Source of the DNA: Motacilla alba alba
Taxonomy: Eukaryota > Chordata > Aves > Passeriformes > Motacillidae
Reading direction: 5' to 3'
Assembly: GCF_015832195.1 (NCBI RefSeq)
Contig: NC_052032.1
Span: forward strand, 688,618-752,617
DNA length: 64,000 nucleotides
Part shown: piece by piece, positions 38,066 through 48,963 of the stretch
How positions within the stretch are numbered: position 1 is the stretch's first letter
Layout of the letters: each line of letters opens with the position of its first letter
Position numbers and translations under genes: made by a program
Notes under the pieces: model-generated
What the model saw: only the letters and a program-made list of their open reading frames with translations
What the model was told of the DNA's origin: nothing
Database searches by the model: none

Positions 38066-38131
38066 AGGGTGAAGAGTTGGACTTAATGATCCTGAGGTCC
38101 TTTCCAACTCAGCAGATTCTATGACTCTGTG
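38066..38131 (+). mobile_element. CR1 LINE 3' tail remnant
   Basis: The classic sense-strand end: agttggacttaatgatcctg, aggtcctttccaactcagca, gattctatgactctgtg. Only about 65 bp are recognisable; any upstream part has decayed beyond recognition. Confidence 0.8.
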
Positions 38132-38237
38132 CAAGCCCCAGATCTACCTAACCCCAATCTGGACTAACAGGCCATGTGAAAGTGTGTTTTTGCCACAGCT
38201 ACACAGCTCCTCCTCTTTGTTTGCTTGCCCTTCCTCT

Positions 38238-38335
38238 CATCATCACATCTTGACTGTGGTAGAGTTGGGAACAGAACCCCTGTCTCCCAAATCCCAGTCC
38301 AGTGCCTTAACCACCACATCCTTCCTGCTGAATCA
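38238..38335 (-). mobile_element. Possible ancient tRNA-derived SINE (MIR-like) fragment
   Basis: On the minus strand the sequence reads gtggtggttaaggcactgga, ctgggatttgggagacaggg and gttctgttcccaactctacc. This resembles the tRNA-related head of MIR or another amniote core SINE: 'gtggttaag..actctgg', a degenerate B box ggttctgttcc for ggttcgaatcc, then 'ggctctgccac'. The match is from memory and partial; no core or tail is recognised. Confidence 0.45.
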
Positions 38336-39947
38336 CACTGCAGGATTGTTTACCAGGAAGGAAATTCCCCCTCGAGAGCACTCACTCTGAGTGTGCTGGT
38401 GGAACACAAATGCTTAGAAAAACACAAACAGAGAGGCAATAACAACAAGTGATTGAAGTCCCTGTGCTGGCTGGAGGCACAGCAGCACCTTGGGCTTGTT
38501 GTGGAGCAGTGGAAGCGAGGCCCCAGGGAGTGGGACACAACACAGAACAAGCAGTGCATCCAGATGGCCTCCCAGCAACAGCCTCCTGCTCTCCACAGAT
38601 CATCTGTGACTCTGGAAGTCTCTTCCCCACATTTAACGTGAGGTGTATGTCGCTCAGGGCTGTTCAAGAGGTTTGGATTCTTAGCAGGCAGTGGGAGGGT
38701 CACCTTTGGGAGCAAACCTCCCAAGTACAAGCAGCTGTGGATATGATCCAGAGGGTCAGAATTAACCTCAACATGTTGTGCAAGCAAAGGGCCCCCACTT
38801 TCTTTAAGGTCTTTAACTCAAAAAAGAAAAAAACAAAAAAACAACAGGGTGTGTATGAGGGGAAGATACCAAAAATGGAACAAATATGTTTTAGCCTAAG
38901 CACACTTTACCCCATTCGTCTTCTAGAAAACAAAAAGGGCTGTAATTCATCCATGACTTGTCAAAAAACACAAACCCACTGAAATGGCAGATTCATGGTC
39001 CAGGACTCTGAAGAATTTGGCTCTGCTCAGCAGCTGGGCAAAGAGGAAGAATTTCCCTATTCACAAGCAGTGGCTTTCCAGGTTGTGTCTCACGGGACCT
39101 CACCACAGTAACCAACAAACACAGGCTTGGGCAGATGGCAGAGCTTGGACTGGATCTCAGGACACCCCCTTCAAATATCACTGTATGGGAATCCCATCAG
39201 GACTCCTGGGGGACAGGGAACCAAAGCCTCCCTCTCAGCAGCATCCTGGGGTCACACTCAGATCTAGAGCAGCTCCAAAAAACTCCAAGATGGGACTTCT
39301 ACTACAGTAGGAAGTTTCTCACCAGAACACACTTTGAGGCACTTCAATTCCTTTGAACAGTAAAAAAAGTCACAATTTCTCCTCAGGGCTTCTTTTGACC
39401 TTGACATGATCTGAAATCCCTCAAGCCTCGCTTTTTGACATCATATGAGAGTAATTCGAGAATTAACATGAAATGTAATTTCATTGCTCTCCATTCAAAT
39501 GGCTATTTTCTCACTCCTTGCCTGCTATTTTTGCGTTCAGGATCCAGTTTGTAGCTTTTTCCATCAGGTCTAAAAGAAGTGTGTCCAGAGGGAGAAGATA
39601 ACTGCACATGCTCAGTCCTGCAGGATGAGGCAGTGATTAGTGTGCGGGGCGGGTATGGCCCACAAGAAGGCAATTGCTGACATGAGTGTCTCCTGATTGG
39701 TTCAAACAATGCCCTGGATAGAAACCCAGGATGGAGCAGCCAAAGGAAAAGGCTTCTGCAAAGAGCTGCCAAACTGCTGCTCCAAGGACTGCTAGCTTTT
39801 CTCCAGAGCAGGTGTGGTCACTGTCGAGCTCTTGATTGTGATGTTGAGCACATGGCTGGTGCCATGCAGGACTGTTTTGGTTTGTATTGCAGCCAGAAGA
39901 GCTAAGGGAGCACACAGTCAGCCTGACTAACACCATGATGAGGCAGG

Positions 39948-41816
39948 AGGGTGGATGGATGATGGAGGATGGATGGATGGATGGATGGATGGATGGATGG
40001 ATGGATGGATGGATGGATGATGGATGGATGGATGGATGACGGATGGATGATGGATGGATGAAGGATGGATGGATGGATGGATGATGGATGGCTGGATGGA
40101 TGGATGGGTGGATGGATGGGTGGATGGATGGATGATGGATGCATGATGGATGGATGATGCATGGATGATGGATGGATGGATGAGTGAATGATGGATGGAT
40201 GGATGATGGATGATGGATGGATGGATGGATGGATGGATGGATGGATGGATGGAGGATGGATGGATGGATGGATGGATGGATGATGGATGGGTGGATGGAT
40301 GGATGGATGGGTGGATGGATGGATGGATGGATGGATGGATGGATGGAGGATGGATGGATGGATGGATGGATGGATGGAGGATGGATGGATGGATGGATGG
40401 ATGGATGATGGATGGATGGATGGATGGATGGATGGATGGATGGATGATGGATGGATGGATGATGGATAGATGGATGGATGGATGATGGATGATGGATGGA
40501 TGGATGGATGATGGATGGATGGATGGATGGATGGATGATGGATGGATGATGGATGGATGGATGGATGGATGGATGGATGGATGGATGGATGGATGGAGGA
40601 TGGATGGATGGATGGATGGATGGATGGATGGATGGGTGGATGGATGGATGGATGGATGGATGGATGGGTGGATGGATGGATGGGTGGACGGATGATGGAT
40701 GCATGATGCATGGATGAAGGATGGATGATGGATGGATGGATGGGTGAATGGTGGATGATGGATGATGGATGGATGGATGGATGGATGGATGGATGGATGG
40801 ATGGATGATGGATGGATGATGGATGGATGGATGGATGATGGATGGATGATGGATGGATGGATGAGTGAATGGTGGATGGATGGATGATGGATGGATGGAT
40901 GATGGATAGATGGATGGATGGATGGATGGATGGATGGATGGATGGATGGATGATGGATGGATAGATGGATGGATGGATGGATGGATGGATGGATGGATGA
41001 TGGATGGATGATGGATGGAGGGATGGATGATGGATGGATGGATGGATGGATGATGGATGGATGGATGGATGGATGGATGGATGAGTGAATGGTGGATGGA
41101 TGGATGATGGATGGATGGATGATGGATAGATGGATGGATGGATGGATGGATGGATGGATGGATGGATGATGGATGGATAGATGGATGGATGGATGGATGG
41201 ATGGATGGATGGATGATGGATGGATAGATGGATGGATGGATGGATGGATGGATGGATGGATGATGGATGGATGATGGATGGATGGATGGATGATGGATGG
41301 ATAGATGGATGGATGGATGGATGGATGGATGGATGGATGGATGGATGGATGGATGGATGATGGATGGATGATGGATGGATGGATGGATCATGGATGGATA
41401 GATGGATGGATGGATGGATGGATGGATGGATGGATGGATGGATGGATGATGGATGGATGATGGATGGATGGATGGATGGATGATGGATGGATAGATGGAT
41501 GGATGGATGGATGGATGGATGATGGATGGATGATGGATGGATAGATGGATGGATGGATGGATGGATGGATGGATGGATGGATGGATGGATGATGGATGGA
41601 TGATGGATGGATGGATGATGGATGGATAGATGGATGGATGGATGGATGATGGATGATGGATGGATGGATGATGGATGATGGATGGATGGATGGATGGATG
41701 GATGGATGGATGGATGGATGGATGGATGGATGGATGGATGGATGGATGGATGGATGATGGATGGATGATGGATGGATAGATGGATGGATGGAGGGATGGA
41801 TGGATGGGTGGATGGA
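39948..41816 (+). repeat. GGAT/TGGA tetranucleotide array, about 1.87 kb
   Basis: Almost pure ggat repeats, broken at irregular intervals by gatgat (loss of a g), gata, gggtgg, ggagg, gcatgat and gagtgaatg variants. The unit and its variants keep minus-strand frames open, giving Ile-His-Pro-Ser repeats up to 740 codons. These are not proteins. Variant blocks recur at about 220 and 560 bp spacing, indicating larger internal duplications. Confidence 0.97.
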
Positions 41817-42447
41817 CAGTGTCTGACACCTGCCCTGCCTGCAGCTGCCCCAGGGGCAAAGCAACCCCCAGGTGGATGGAGACGTTGTGAACAGAGCTCC
41901 CAGTCTGCTTTCTCAGTAACAGCTGATGCCACAGCCACTGCCAGACAGGGAACTGGGGGCCACTCGTTTCTTTCTGAGTGATTTCAGTTCAAGCAGGGCC
42001 ATTGCTGGGCTGGAGTGAACAAGGTGCTCCTGACCCATGCTGGGAAAAGCAGGAAGAGAAAAGCAGGAACTCTCCCTACCGACATCTGTTAACTTTCATG
42101 GGATCAGCTCTGGGTTGGTATCTCAAGCTCTGCCTGAGATGGTGCTTCCCTTAATGCTCAGAAATGTGGTGAAGTGACCATAAAAAAAATCTTGTCCCTT
42201 CTCAGAAAATGTCCCCAAAACAAAAAAAGGAGGTCTCTATTTTGCCTGGGTATAGCAAATATTTGAAAATGTGAAGTGAGAGTAATTTAAATCTTTAGAA
42301 ACAAGAAAACAAACACTGCAAACAGTACTTATTTGTAGGTGTCTTCATATGGGGATTTTGAAGTCTATTTCACATTTTTACAACCTTCCTTTTATTGTCT
42401 TGGTGTTACAGAACATACAGGCACACACAGCTAAAAAAGATAACACA

Positions 42448-42760
42448 GAATCACAGAATCCCTGAGCTGGAAGGGACCCACCAGGATCACCCAGCCCAGC
42501 CCCTGCCCTGCCCAGACCCCCCAGCAACCCCACCCTGGGCATCCCTGGCAGCGCTGGCCAAAGGCTCCTGGAGCTCTGGCAGCCTCAGGGCCGTGCCCAT
42601 TCCCTGGGGAGCCTGGGCAGTGCCAGCACCCTCTGGGGGAAGAACCTTGCCCTGAGCTCCAGCCTGAGCTGCCCTGGCCCAGCCCCAGCCGTGCCCAGGC
42701 TCCTGTCCCTGTCACAGGGAGCAGGGATCAGAGCTGGTCCTTGGAAGGAAGCTGCACATT
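42448..42760 (-). mobile_element. CR1 LINE 3' fragment, young GC-rich subfamily
   Basis: Third near-identical copy of the group at 21327 and 30528. It differs at a few bases, such as a shortened agaatccctgagctgg start, cctcagggccg for cctcggggccg and one extra c in gagctccagcctg. It lies 1.3 kb left of the candidate first EXD3 exon. Confidence 0.92.
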
Positions 42761-44053
42761 GCTCTGAAGTTTCCAGTGTCATGGACCCCTCACCAGAAAA
42801 AAAATATGAGTTAGGAGATCGGTGAAGGAGCTGTAGTCCTGGAGTGCCTGCAAATCATCCTCTGAAGATCATGGGTGCCTTTTCATTGGCTTTTACAGAC
42901 TTTGGATTCTGTACTCAAACCCAGTTTAGCTTCAATTTAGCTCCCATCAGTTACAAACCCAGCATTCATTCTTCACAAACTTCATACAAGCTTCATTCTT
43001 CACAATGTCCCAGCTAAGCTCCACCATTCAAAATCTCTGGTTAAATTCTGGCGTCTCATGCTGCAGTGTGTCACAAATGACTTGCCTCCCAAGCTCTTTC
43101 ACAAGCTGTGCCTGTAGCTGTGTATGTTCTTTCAGAGTGGACAGAGTGGGCAGAAGTGATGAAGAGGCTGCAGCCTCTCTGCACCTCAGGCTGAAATGCA
43201 AATCGCAGTTCCACCTAATTTTACAGACTTCCCATTATCACATAAATCTTTAACTACTCAGAAATACAAACTTCACTTTGCTGTGATAAGGATATAGAAA
43301 AAAAACACTGACACAAGCAAAAAATAAAAAAGAAAATTCACACCAGGCAGCGTTCAGCCGGTGCCTGCCATGACTCTGGGCCTGTATGAAGAACCCCAGG
43401 CTACGTTCTCTCCTCTCCAGGGCCCTGAAACCAGCAGGGGTCCATGAGCTCCCATCTGGACATGGCTGCTCAGGACCACCAGGACCACCAGCACTGCAAA
43501 AGCAAAGGGGCCAGGACACAACTCTGCCTCTTGTATAAATTCAATTGATTGGAGCTTATTCTAAGGAGATCACTTCACTTGAATGGAATTTGTATTAAAT
43601 GATTATTGAGTTTTGATAATTTATGGGAGGAATTTAATAATTGCCCACTATTTGTGCCATAATAAGATGCATTGGAAGCACTGAAGTTTCAAATCAGAAC
43701 ACTCATGGCAGAAGCCAGCGGAGCCACACTGCTCCAGAGAACACCCTCTGCCTCATTAGCTTGGACATTAAAACGGGAAAGCAGCTGACAAAACATCAAC
43801 AGATATCTGTCAAAGTCTGTTGGATTTTCAAGGCTGTCCCCTCAGCATGGTGAAGCCCGCCAGCTTGACAGGAATGTATTTTTTATGGAATTCCTGTCCA
43901 AGTTCCTAACATCAATAAGCAAATTATTGTGACCCCAGGGCATAAGTACAACCTGAACCCCTGGAGGAAGCCCTGGATACTAAAGAATGTGTCTCCCTGC
44001 ATGCCTGCAGAGTTCCACGATCCAGCTCTCCCTGCTCATTTCACTCTTCTTAC

Positions 44054-44057
44054 CCAT
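44054..44057 (-). CDS. EXD3: EXD3 candidate first coding exon (initiator ATG plus one base)
   Basis: On the minus strand the sequence reads ATGG followed directly by a GTAAGA donor. Joined to the exon at 17365-17429, which begins with GC, it gives Met-Gly-Gln-Asp-Pro. The human protein, as I remember it, has Met-Gly-Arg-Asp-Pro at the same place. The -3 base is T, so the start context is weak there, but +4 is G. A 21-codon upstream frame (44061-44126) in the same frame ends three bases before this ATG, so no longer N terminus is open through this exon. The exon lies in CpG-rich DNA, as expected near a promoter. A nine-base match like this could occur by chance in 47 kb, so the call is tentative; RNA evidence would decide it. 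Confidence 0.4.
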
Positions 44058-44060
44058 CAA

Positions 44061-44126
44061 TCACCTCCAGCCACTTGGAAAGCGAACCCTGGACACAACC
44101 AGCACACCCGGAGTGGCTCCGGGCAT
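44061..44126 (-). other. Upstream open reading frame before the candidate EXD3 start
   Basis: An ATG at 44124-44126 opens a 21-codon frame (MPGATPGVLVVSRVRFPSGW then R) ending in TGA at 44061-44063. The stop is separated from the candidate EXD3 ATG by a single TTG codon, in the same frame. If transcription starts upstream of 44126, this frame could reduce or regulate EXD3 translation. It could equally be a chance frame. Confidence 0.3.
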
Positions 44127-44189
44127 CGCTGACAGGTGGCTCTGGCCGTGCCGCAGCCCAGGAGGCTGGGCCAGCTCAGGCTCAGGGGC

Positions 44190-45271
44190 GCTCCCCGGTT
44201 CACTCCCCGTGCGCTTCCCGGTTCACCCCCCGGTTCACTCCCCGTGCTCTCCCCGCTGCGCTCCCCGTGCTCTCCCCAGTGCATTCCCCGCTGCATTCCC
44301 TGCTGCGCTCCCCAGTGCATTCCCCAGTGCATTCCCCGGTGCATTCCCCAGTGCATTCCCCAGTGCATTCCCCGGTGCATTCCCCGCTGCGCTCCCCAGT
44401 GCATTCCCCGGTGCATTCCCCGCTGCGCTCCCCAGTGCATTCCCCAGTGCATTCCCCGCTGCGCTCCCCAGTGCATTCCCCGGTGCATTCCCCAGTGCAT
44501 TCCCCAGTGCATTCCCCGCTGCGCTCCCCAGTGCATTCCCCAGTGCATTCCCCGCTGCGCTCCCCAGTGCATTCCCCGGTGCATTCCCCGGTGCATTCCC
44601 CACTGTGCTCCCCAGTGCATTCCCCGGTGCATTCCCCGGTGCATTCCCCGGTGCATTCCCCGGTGCATTCCCCACTGCGCTCCCCAGTGCATTCCCCGGT
44701 GCATTCCCCGGTGCATTCCCCGGTGCATTCCCCGGTGCATTCCCCACTGCGCTCCCCAGTGCATTCCTCGGTGCATTCCCCGGTGCATTCCCCAGTGCAT
44801 TCCCCGGTGCATTCCCCACTGCGCTCCCCAGTGCATTCCCCGGTGCATTCCCCGGTGCATTCCCCAGTGCATTCCCCGGTGCATTCCCCGCTGCGCTCCC
44901 CAGTGCATTCCCCAGTGCATTCCCCAGTGCATTCCCCGGTGCATTCCCCAGTGCATTCCCCGGTGCATTCCCCGCTGCGCTCCCCAGTGCATTCCCCGGT
45001 GCATTCCCCGGTGCATTCCCCGCTGCGCTCCCCAGTGCATTCCCCGGTGCATTCCCCGCTGCGCTCCCCAGTGCATTCCCCGGTGCATTCCCCAGTGCAT
45101 TCCCCGGTGCATTCCCCGCTGCGCTCCCCAGTGCATTCCCCAGTGCATTCCCCGGTGCATTCCCCAGTGCATTCCCCGGTGCATTCCCTGCTGCACTCCC
45201 CAGTGCATTCCCCGGTGCATTCCCCGCTGCGCTCCCCAGTGCATTCCCCGCTGCATTCCCCGGTGCGCGGA
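44190..45271. repeat. 12-bp minisatellite inside the CpG-rich region, about 90 units
   Basis: Units are ccccagtgcatt, ccccggtgcatt, ccccgctgcgct and ccccactgcgct in mixed order, with longer-range patterns of 3-6 units. The unit length is a multiple of three and contains no stop, so several frames stay open for 390-560 codons on both strands (for example MHRGMHWG or AFPGAFPS repeats). I regard these as artefacts. Every gcatt gives an ATG on the minus strand. The right end passes into non-repetitive CpG-rich DNA at about 45272. Confidence 0.96.
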
Positions 45272-48200
45272 GCAGCCGCGGGGCTCTGGCACCCTCTGCT
45301 GACAAACCCGCGCGGGCCCGGGCTCCCTTTGCGGCATTAATAGCACGGAGCTTAACACGTTTTATCTGTCTGCTCAGACATTTCTGTAAAATTACACTGA
45401 TCACAGCAGGCCCTTCTGCCCTGGGTTTGCTCTGGGAGCCGCGCACAGCCCGCACAGGGACGTGCCCTACTCTCCTGTCTCCAGGCACACCTAAACCCCT
45501 GCGTTGCCTAAAACCCCTGGAATTTATCATCCTTTCCATCTCCCAGCACCACCCAGTTCCCTGCAGGCAGCATCGATCCTCTCCCTTATTTCTGAAAGGC
45601 TTGTACCTGGGAGGGGACCCCCTCATCCACCTGAGGGAATCATCCCTGGAAGGGAACACACCTTCCAGTTCCTCCTGATGTAAGATTCCCTCAGCAATCT
45701 GCACGCCACCTGTGTCACACAGCAGCTGTGACCCCTCCCTGATCCCAAGCACGGCACAGGAGCTGTGCCTGACAGGGGGGCTCTGTGCCACCCCCTCCAC
45801 CAGGGCAACCTGGCACCGAGGAAGGACAGGGAGGTGACCACACACACCTTGGTCACATGCCTGATGTGTCCAACCCCCAACGTGTCACACAGAGACACCC
45901 CAAGGCGCTGGCTGTGACCAGTGACACCCACCCTGCTGAACCAAGGCACAGCATCCTGACCCTGCTGTGCTGCACAAGAAGGTTCCCAGGGAATAACGAA
46001 CAACAAGAACAGAAAATTCTGTGAACAGGCAACAGCGAAACAGAAACCTGATAGTTTGGGATGTGTTAACTTCAGAGATTGATTTTCAGTCTTGTTATTG
46101 TCTGCATTTTTCTAATTCTTGCTTCTTCTGTAGGGAAGGCTGTGAGGAGGTGACAGCACACCCTGGGTAAGGCACAGAGGGCTCAGGTGCTGAACAGACT
46201 GGCACTTTCTAGAGCTATTTCAAACCCATGCAGGCTGTACTTAGCCTGTCAAAGGGTCTGCACTGCAGGAAAAAGAATCGCAAAGGATCATTTCACCTTC
46301 AAACCAGGACCTTAAACAAAAAATGAAAAAAAAAACCCAAGGAACAACTTTGGAAATAGGCAATTCAGATTTCTGCCAGAATCAAAGTGTAAACAAAAAT
46401 CCTCAGCAAATAGAAAAATAGCTCAGTTGAAGACACTTCACAAATTTCATTCCAATTTTTGGCTACTACTGAAAACCACTATAATATAGAAAAATTTGGA
46501 AAATTTTAAAATGTCAAGGGATTAAATAATCAGGGTGATTGTAATAGTAACATGTAAATCCTTCTTATGGGGAGATCCAACAGAGTTACTTTAAATGCTG
46601 ACAACTCAGTCCCTCTTGAGCTCTCTCTCACATTAGGAGAGCTTACTTGGCTTGCTTTTTTCCCATCCTAGAACAGCTTTGTTAACACTGTGAGCACAAC
46701 TCCTCTGAGGACTCAATGTAGGACTTCAGCACTTCCCAAACAGAGCCTGGGTTGCGTCAGTGTGAGTTCTTCAGACACTGACTGCTCCCAGGACTTGGAA
46801 TTTCAAGTTCAGGCAGCAGTGTTAAGCCAGTATTACCAACATCTGTCCAGAGCTCTCTCATGGAGTGTTTGAACGTTCCCTCCTGGATCACTGAGGAAGC
46901 TTTATTATCCCTCATAAGCATATTCACTTTTTATTTTTTTAAGCATCAAGCATCCTCCGGAGTCTGACACTTCTAAAAGGTTTGGCTGGATAGGCTCTGG
47001 CAGCGGTGGCCGTGGCAGCTGCAGCCCTCATGTCACCAGATGTTTGTGCCACCTTGCCCTGCCAGGACAGCACAGCTGGCTGGGGCCTTCCCGCCCAAGG
47101 GCTCAGCTCGCAGTTCTGGCACATTACTGAGAACAGTGGCTGAAAGGATTTGTACAAAACCACAGGGCTCTGGGCTGACACACAGCAAGGTACGAATGTC
47201 CGAGTGCAGCTGCTGGGCAGGGTCAGAGCAGTGACACAGGGACACGGGCTGAGCTCACCTCTGGATGAATCCCGCACTTTGAGGGGTGTCCCCAGGGATC
47301 AGACACTCTGCAGTCACATGCCCACTGCACAGGTTTGGTAAATTGAAGTAAATGCAATCACCTCCTGACTAACACATGCTCCAGCAAATTCCCAGGTGAA
47401 ACAGTGAGAATTTCATGAATCATGGCATTTACAGAAGAAGGGAGGGAGGAAGGTTTGTGTTTGATAAAAATACCTTTTTTCCGCCTTCTTCTTTTTATTT
47501 ATTTTTATTAGTGCTGAAGCTTTCCTTCTCCCCAGGGTTTTGCTTGAATACCTCCAGATGTAGATGTAACACTAAACAAAAAGCTTTTACAGGATGGATG
47601 AGTAATTTTAGAAATCTGCTAGTTTTTCTCCATCCTGATCTGTTTCTCTCCCTATCTGCCTTTCGATTCACTCACAGAAGCTGAAGCTCCACAGCGTGTA
47701 TTTCTCCTTGATCACTTTCACTCCAGACCATGTCTAACCATGAATCAAAGCACAATAATCCAAGGATTTCCTCTCAAATCACAATTTCCTCTGTTTTCCC
47801 TGTAACTAGCAAATCCCTCAGATCCCAACTGTCTGCAGCTCCTCATCTTCCGCCCTGGCCGGGAGCTCCTCAGCAGCCGGAGCAGAGCCAGTGGCCCTGC
47901 AGCCTGCACAGCTCCCAGGCCACCCTCAAGGGCATGGGCAGCTCCTTTGCTTCTCCCAGACACTGCTACACTGCCTTGGAAACCGAGCCAGAATTCAGAT
48001 GTTCCACAAGCTATTAGCGTTTTCATTTCCAGGTTCTTGTCATGTTTAACTCAGATCTCCTTTGGAGTTTTTTCTCCCTGGGATCTGATATACAGGGTCA
48101 ACAACGAGCAGCTACTTGTTTTATTAACAAGTTTTTTTATTTCTGTTTGCCTTTTGCCCACATCATTGCCCATGAGTCCTCCCCTGTCCTGCAGGGAGTA

Positions 48201-48583
48201 CCCTCATTGTTGATGGCAGCAAGGAGAGGAATGCCAGGGGACAGGGAGGGTGGAGAGGCAGGAGCTGCAGCACTGATCAGCTGCAACATCTGGTGATGGC
48301 TGAACAGCTGCAGGAGACAGTGGCTTTGTTGGTGGCTGAAGATCCTGACTGCTACTTGGAATATAAATTAAGGGATGACTGATTGCTGGTCTGAGACCTT
48401 GACCAGTAGCTCTTGTTACAAGATCATGCCTTACAATGCACTGGTGGCTTTGTTTCTCCACCCTCTGGAAAGATCTCTGTCCTGGGCAATCCCACACGCT
48501 GGCACCTGAGGAACTGACACCCATGCAATGTCCCTTTCCCTCCTGTTCTTCCTGAAAAGTTTCATTTCACTGTCATCACCAGA

Positions 48584-48591
48584 TGACGTCA
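48584..48591. promoter_or_regulatory. Perfect palindromic CRE (TGACGTCA)
   Basis: The full cAMP-response element palindrome lies in agatgacgtcatggtcaatt, followed by two caatta homeodomain-type cores within 40 bases. Chance of an 8-mer in this window is appreciable. No promoter features are nearby, so any role would be as an enhancer. Confidence 0.35.
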
Positions 48592-48887
48592 TGGTCAATT
48601 AAGGCTGCTATCAAATTCAATTAAGTCTTTGTCAAGCACGAAGCCAGTACCTGCATCACACTCTCCTTGTACACTTCCTCACACTCACACCCGCAGCAGA
48701 GAAACAACATTCTGCTGGAGAGCAGGAATAGCGTCCAATCCCACAAGGTCAGGACAAAGCCAAGTCACATTATTCACCACACATTGTGCACTGACTTCTT
48801 ATCTCTTCCCAAGCCATGTCAGTATTCTCTCCACCATGCCTGATAAGAAATTGCTTTTCCAACTCCTTCATGGGTAGTTCCTCATGC

Positions 48888-48963
48888 TTTACGTCCTGAA
48901 CAAGCTTAGGGACCTCCTAAGCTCAGATGTAGAGATCTTCTCTAAGCTTATTCAGGAGGTAAA
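48888..48963. repeat. Imperfect 21-bp inverted repeat forming a 76-nt hairpin
   Basis: The arms at 48888-48908 and 48943-48963 pair at 19 of 21 positions. The 34-base interior holds two smaller inverted repeats: agcttagg/cctaagct around gacct, and tagaga/tctcta around tct, each sharing bases with an outer arm. Either a long hairpin or a branched fold is possible. Size resembles a microRNA precursor, but no known family is recognised. It could also be the remnant of a small palindromic element. Confidence 0.6.

Larger units (their letters stand above)
17430..44053 (-). other. Inferred first EXD3 intron (26.6 kb)
   Basis: This holds only if the initiator exon at 44054 is correct; otherwise it is a mix of intron and upstream DNA. 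It contains eight CR1 fragments, a possible SINE at 38238, a 13-bp array at 34988 and the GGAT array at 39948. Stretches 17430-19376, 19536-21326, 21641-24701, 25336-27125, 27226-30527, 30841-34061, 35777-38065, 38336-39947 and 42761-44053 show no gene I can name. Frames of 97-177 codons occur (for example 38449-38982 plus, 28828-29310 minus, 23555-23875 minus) without recognisable families. Confidence 0.45.
44060..45480 (-). promoter_or_regulatory. CpG-rich region, putative EXD3 promoter
   Basis: CpG density rises sharply here compared with the flanks. CpGs occur every 8-15 bases at 44110-44230, one or two per unit through the 12-bp array, and are clustered at 45265-45330 and around 45440. 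Such a cluster is typical of an avian promoter, and it directly abuts the candidate EXD3 initiator exon. Transcription would run leftward. The array fills most of the island. The likely start is between the array and 44070, because a transcript passing through the array would carry dozens of upstream ATGs. No TATA box is evident. This is inference without expression data. Confidence 0.45.

Noticed and set aside
38449..38982. 177-codon plus-strand frame
   Set aside because: Longest non-repeat frame, but the composition is random, it includes a lysine run from an A-rich tract, and no family or splice context is recognisable.
39637..41938. Minus-strand frames of 740 and 678 codons rich in Ile-His-Pro-Ser
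   Set aside because: They are translations of the GGAT array. Tetranucleotide slippage keeps all frames stop-free, and the non-repeat ends resemble no protein.
43987..45845. Plus- and minus-strand frames of 388-563 codons (Pro/Ala/Phe, Met-His-Gly and Asn-Ala-Gly repeats)
   Set aside because: The 12-bp unit is a multiple of three without stops, so every affected frame is open. No signal peptide, domain or splice logic supports a protein.
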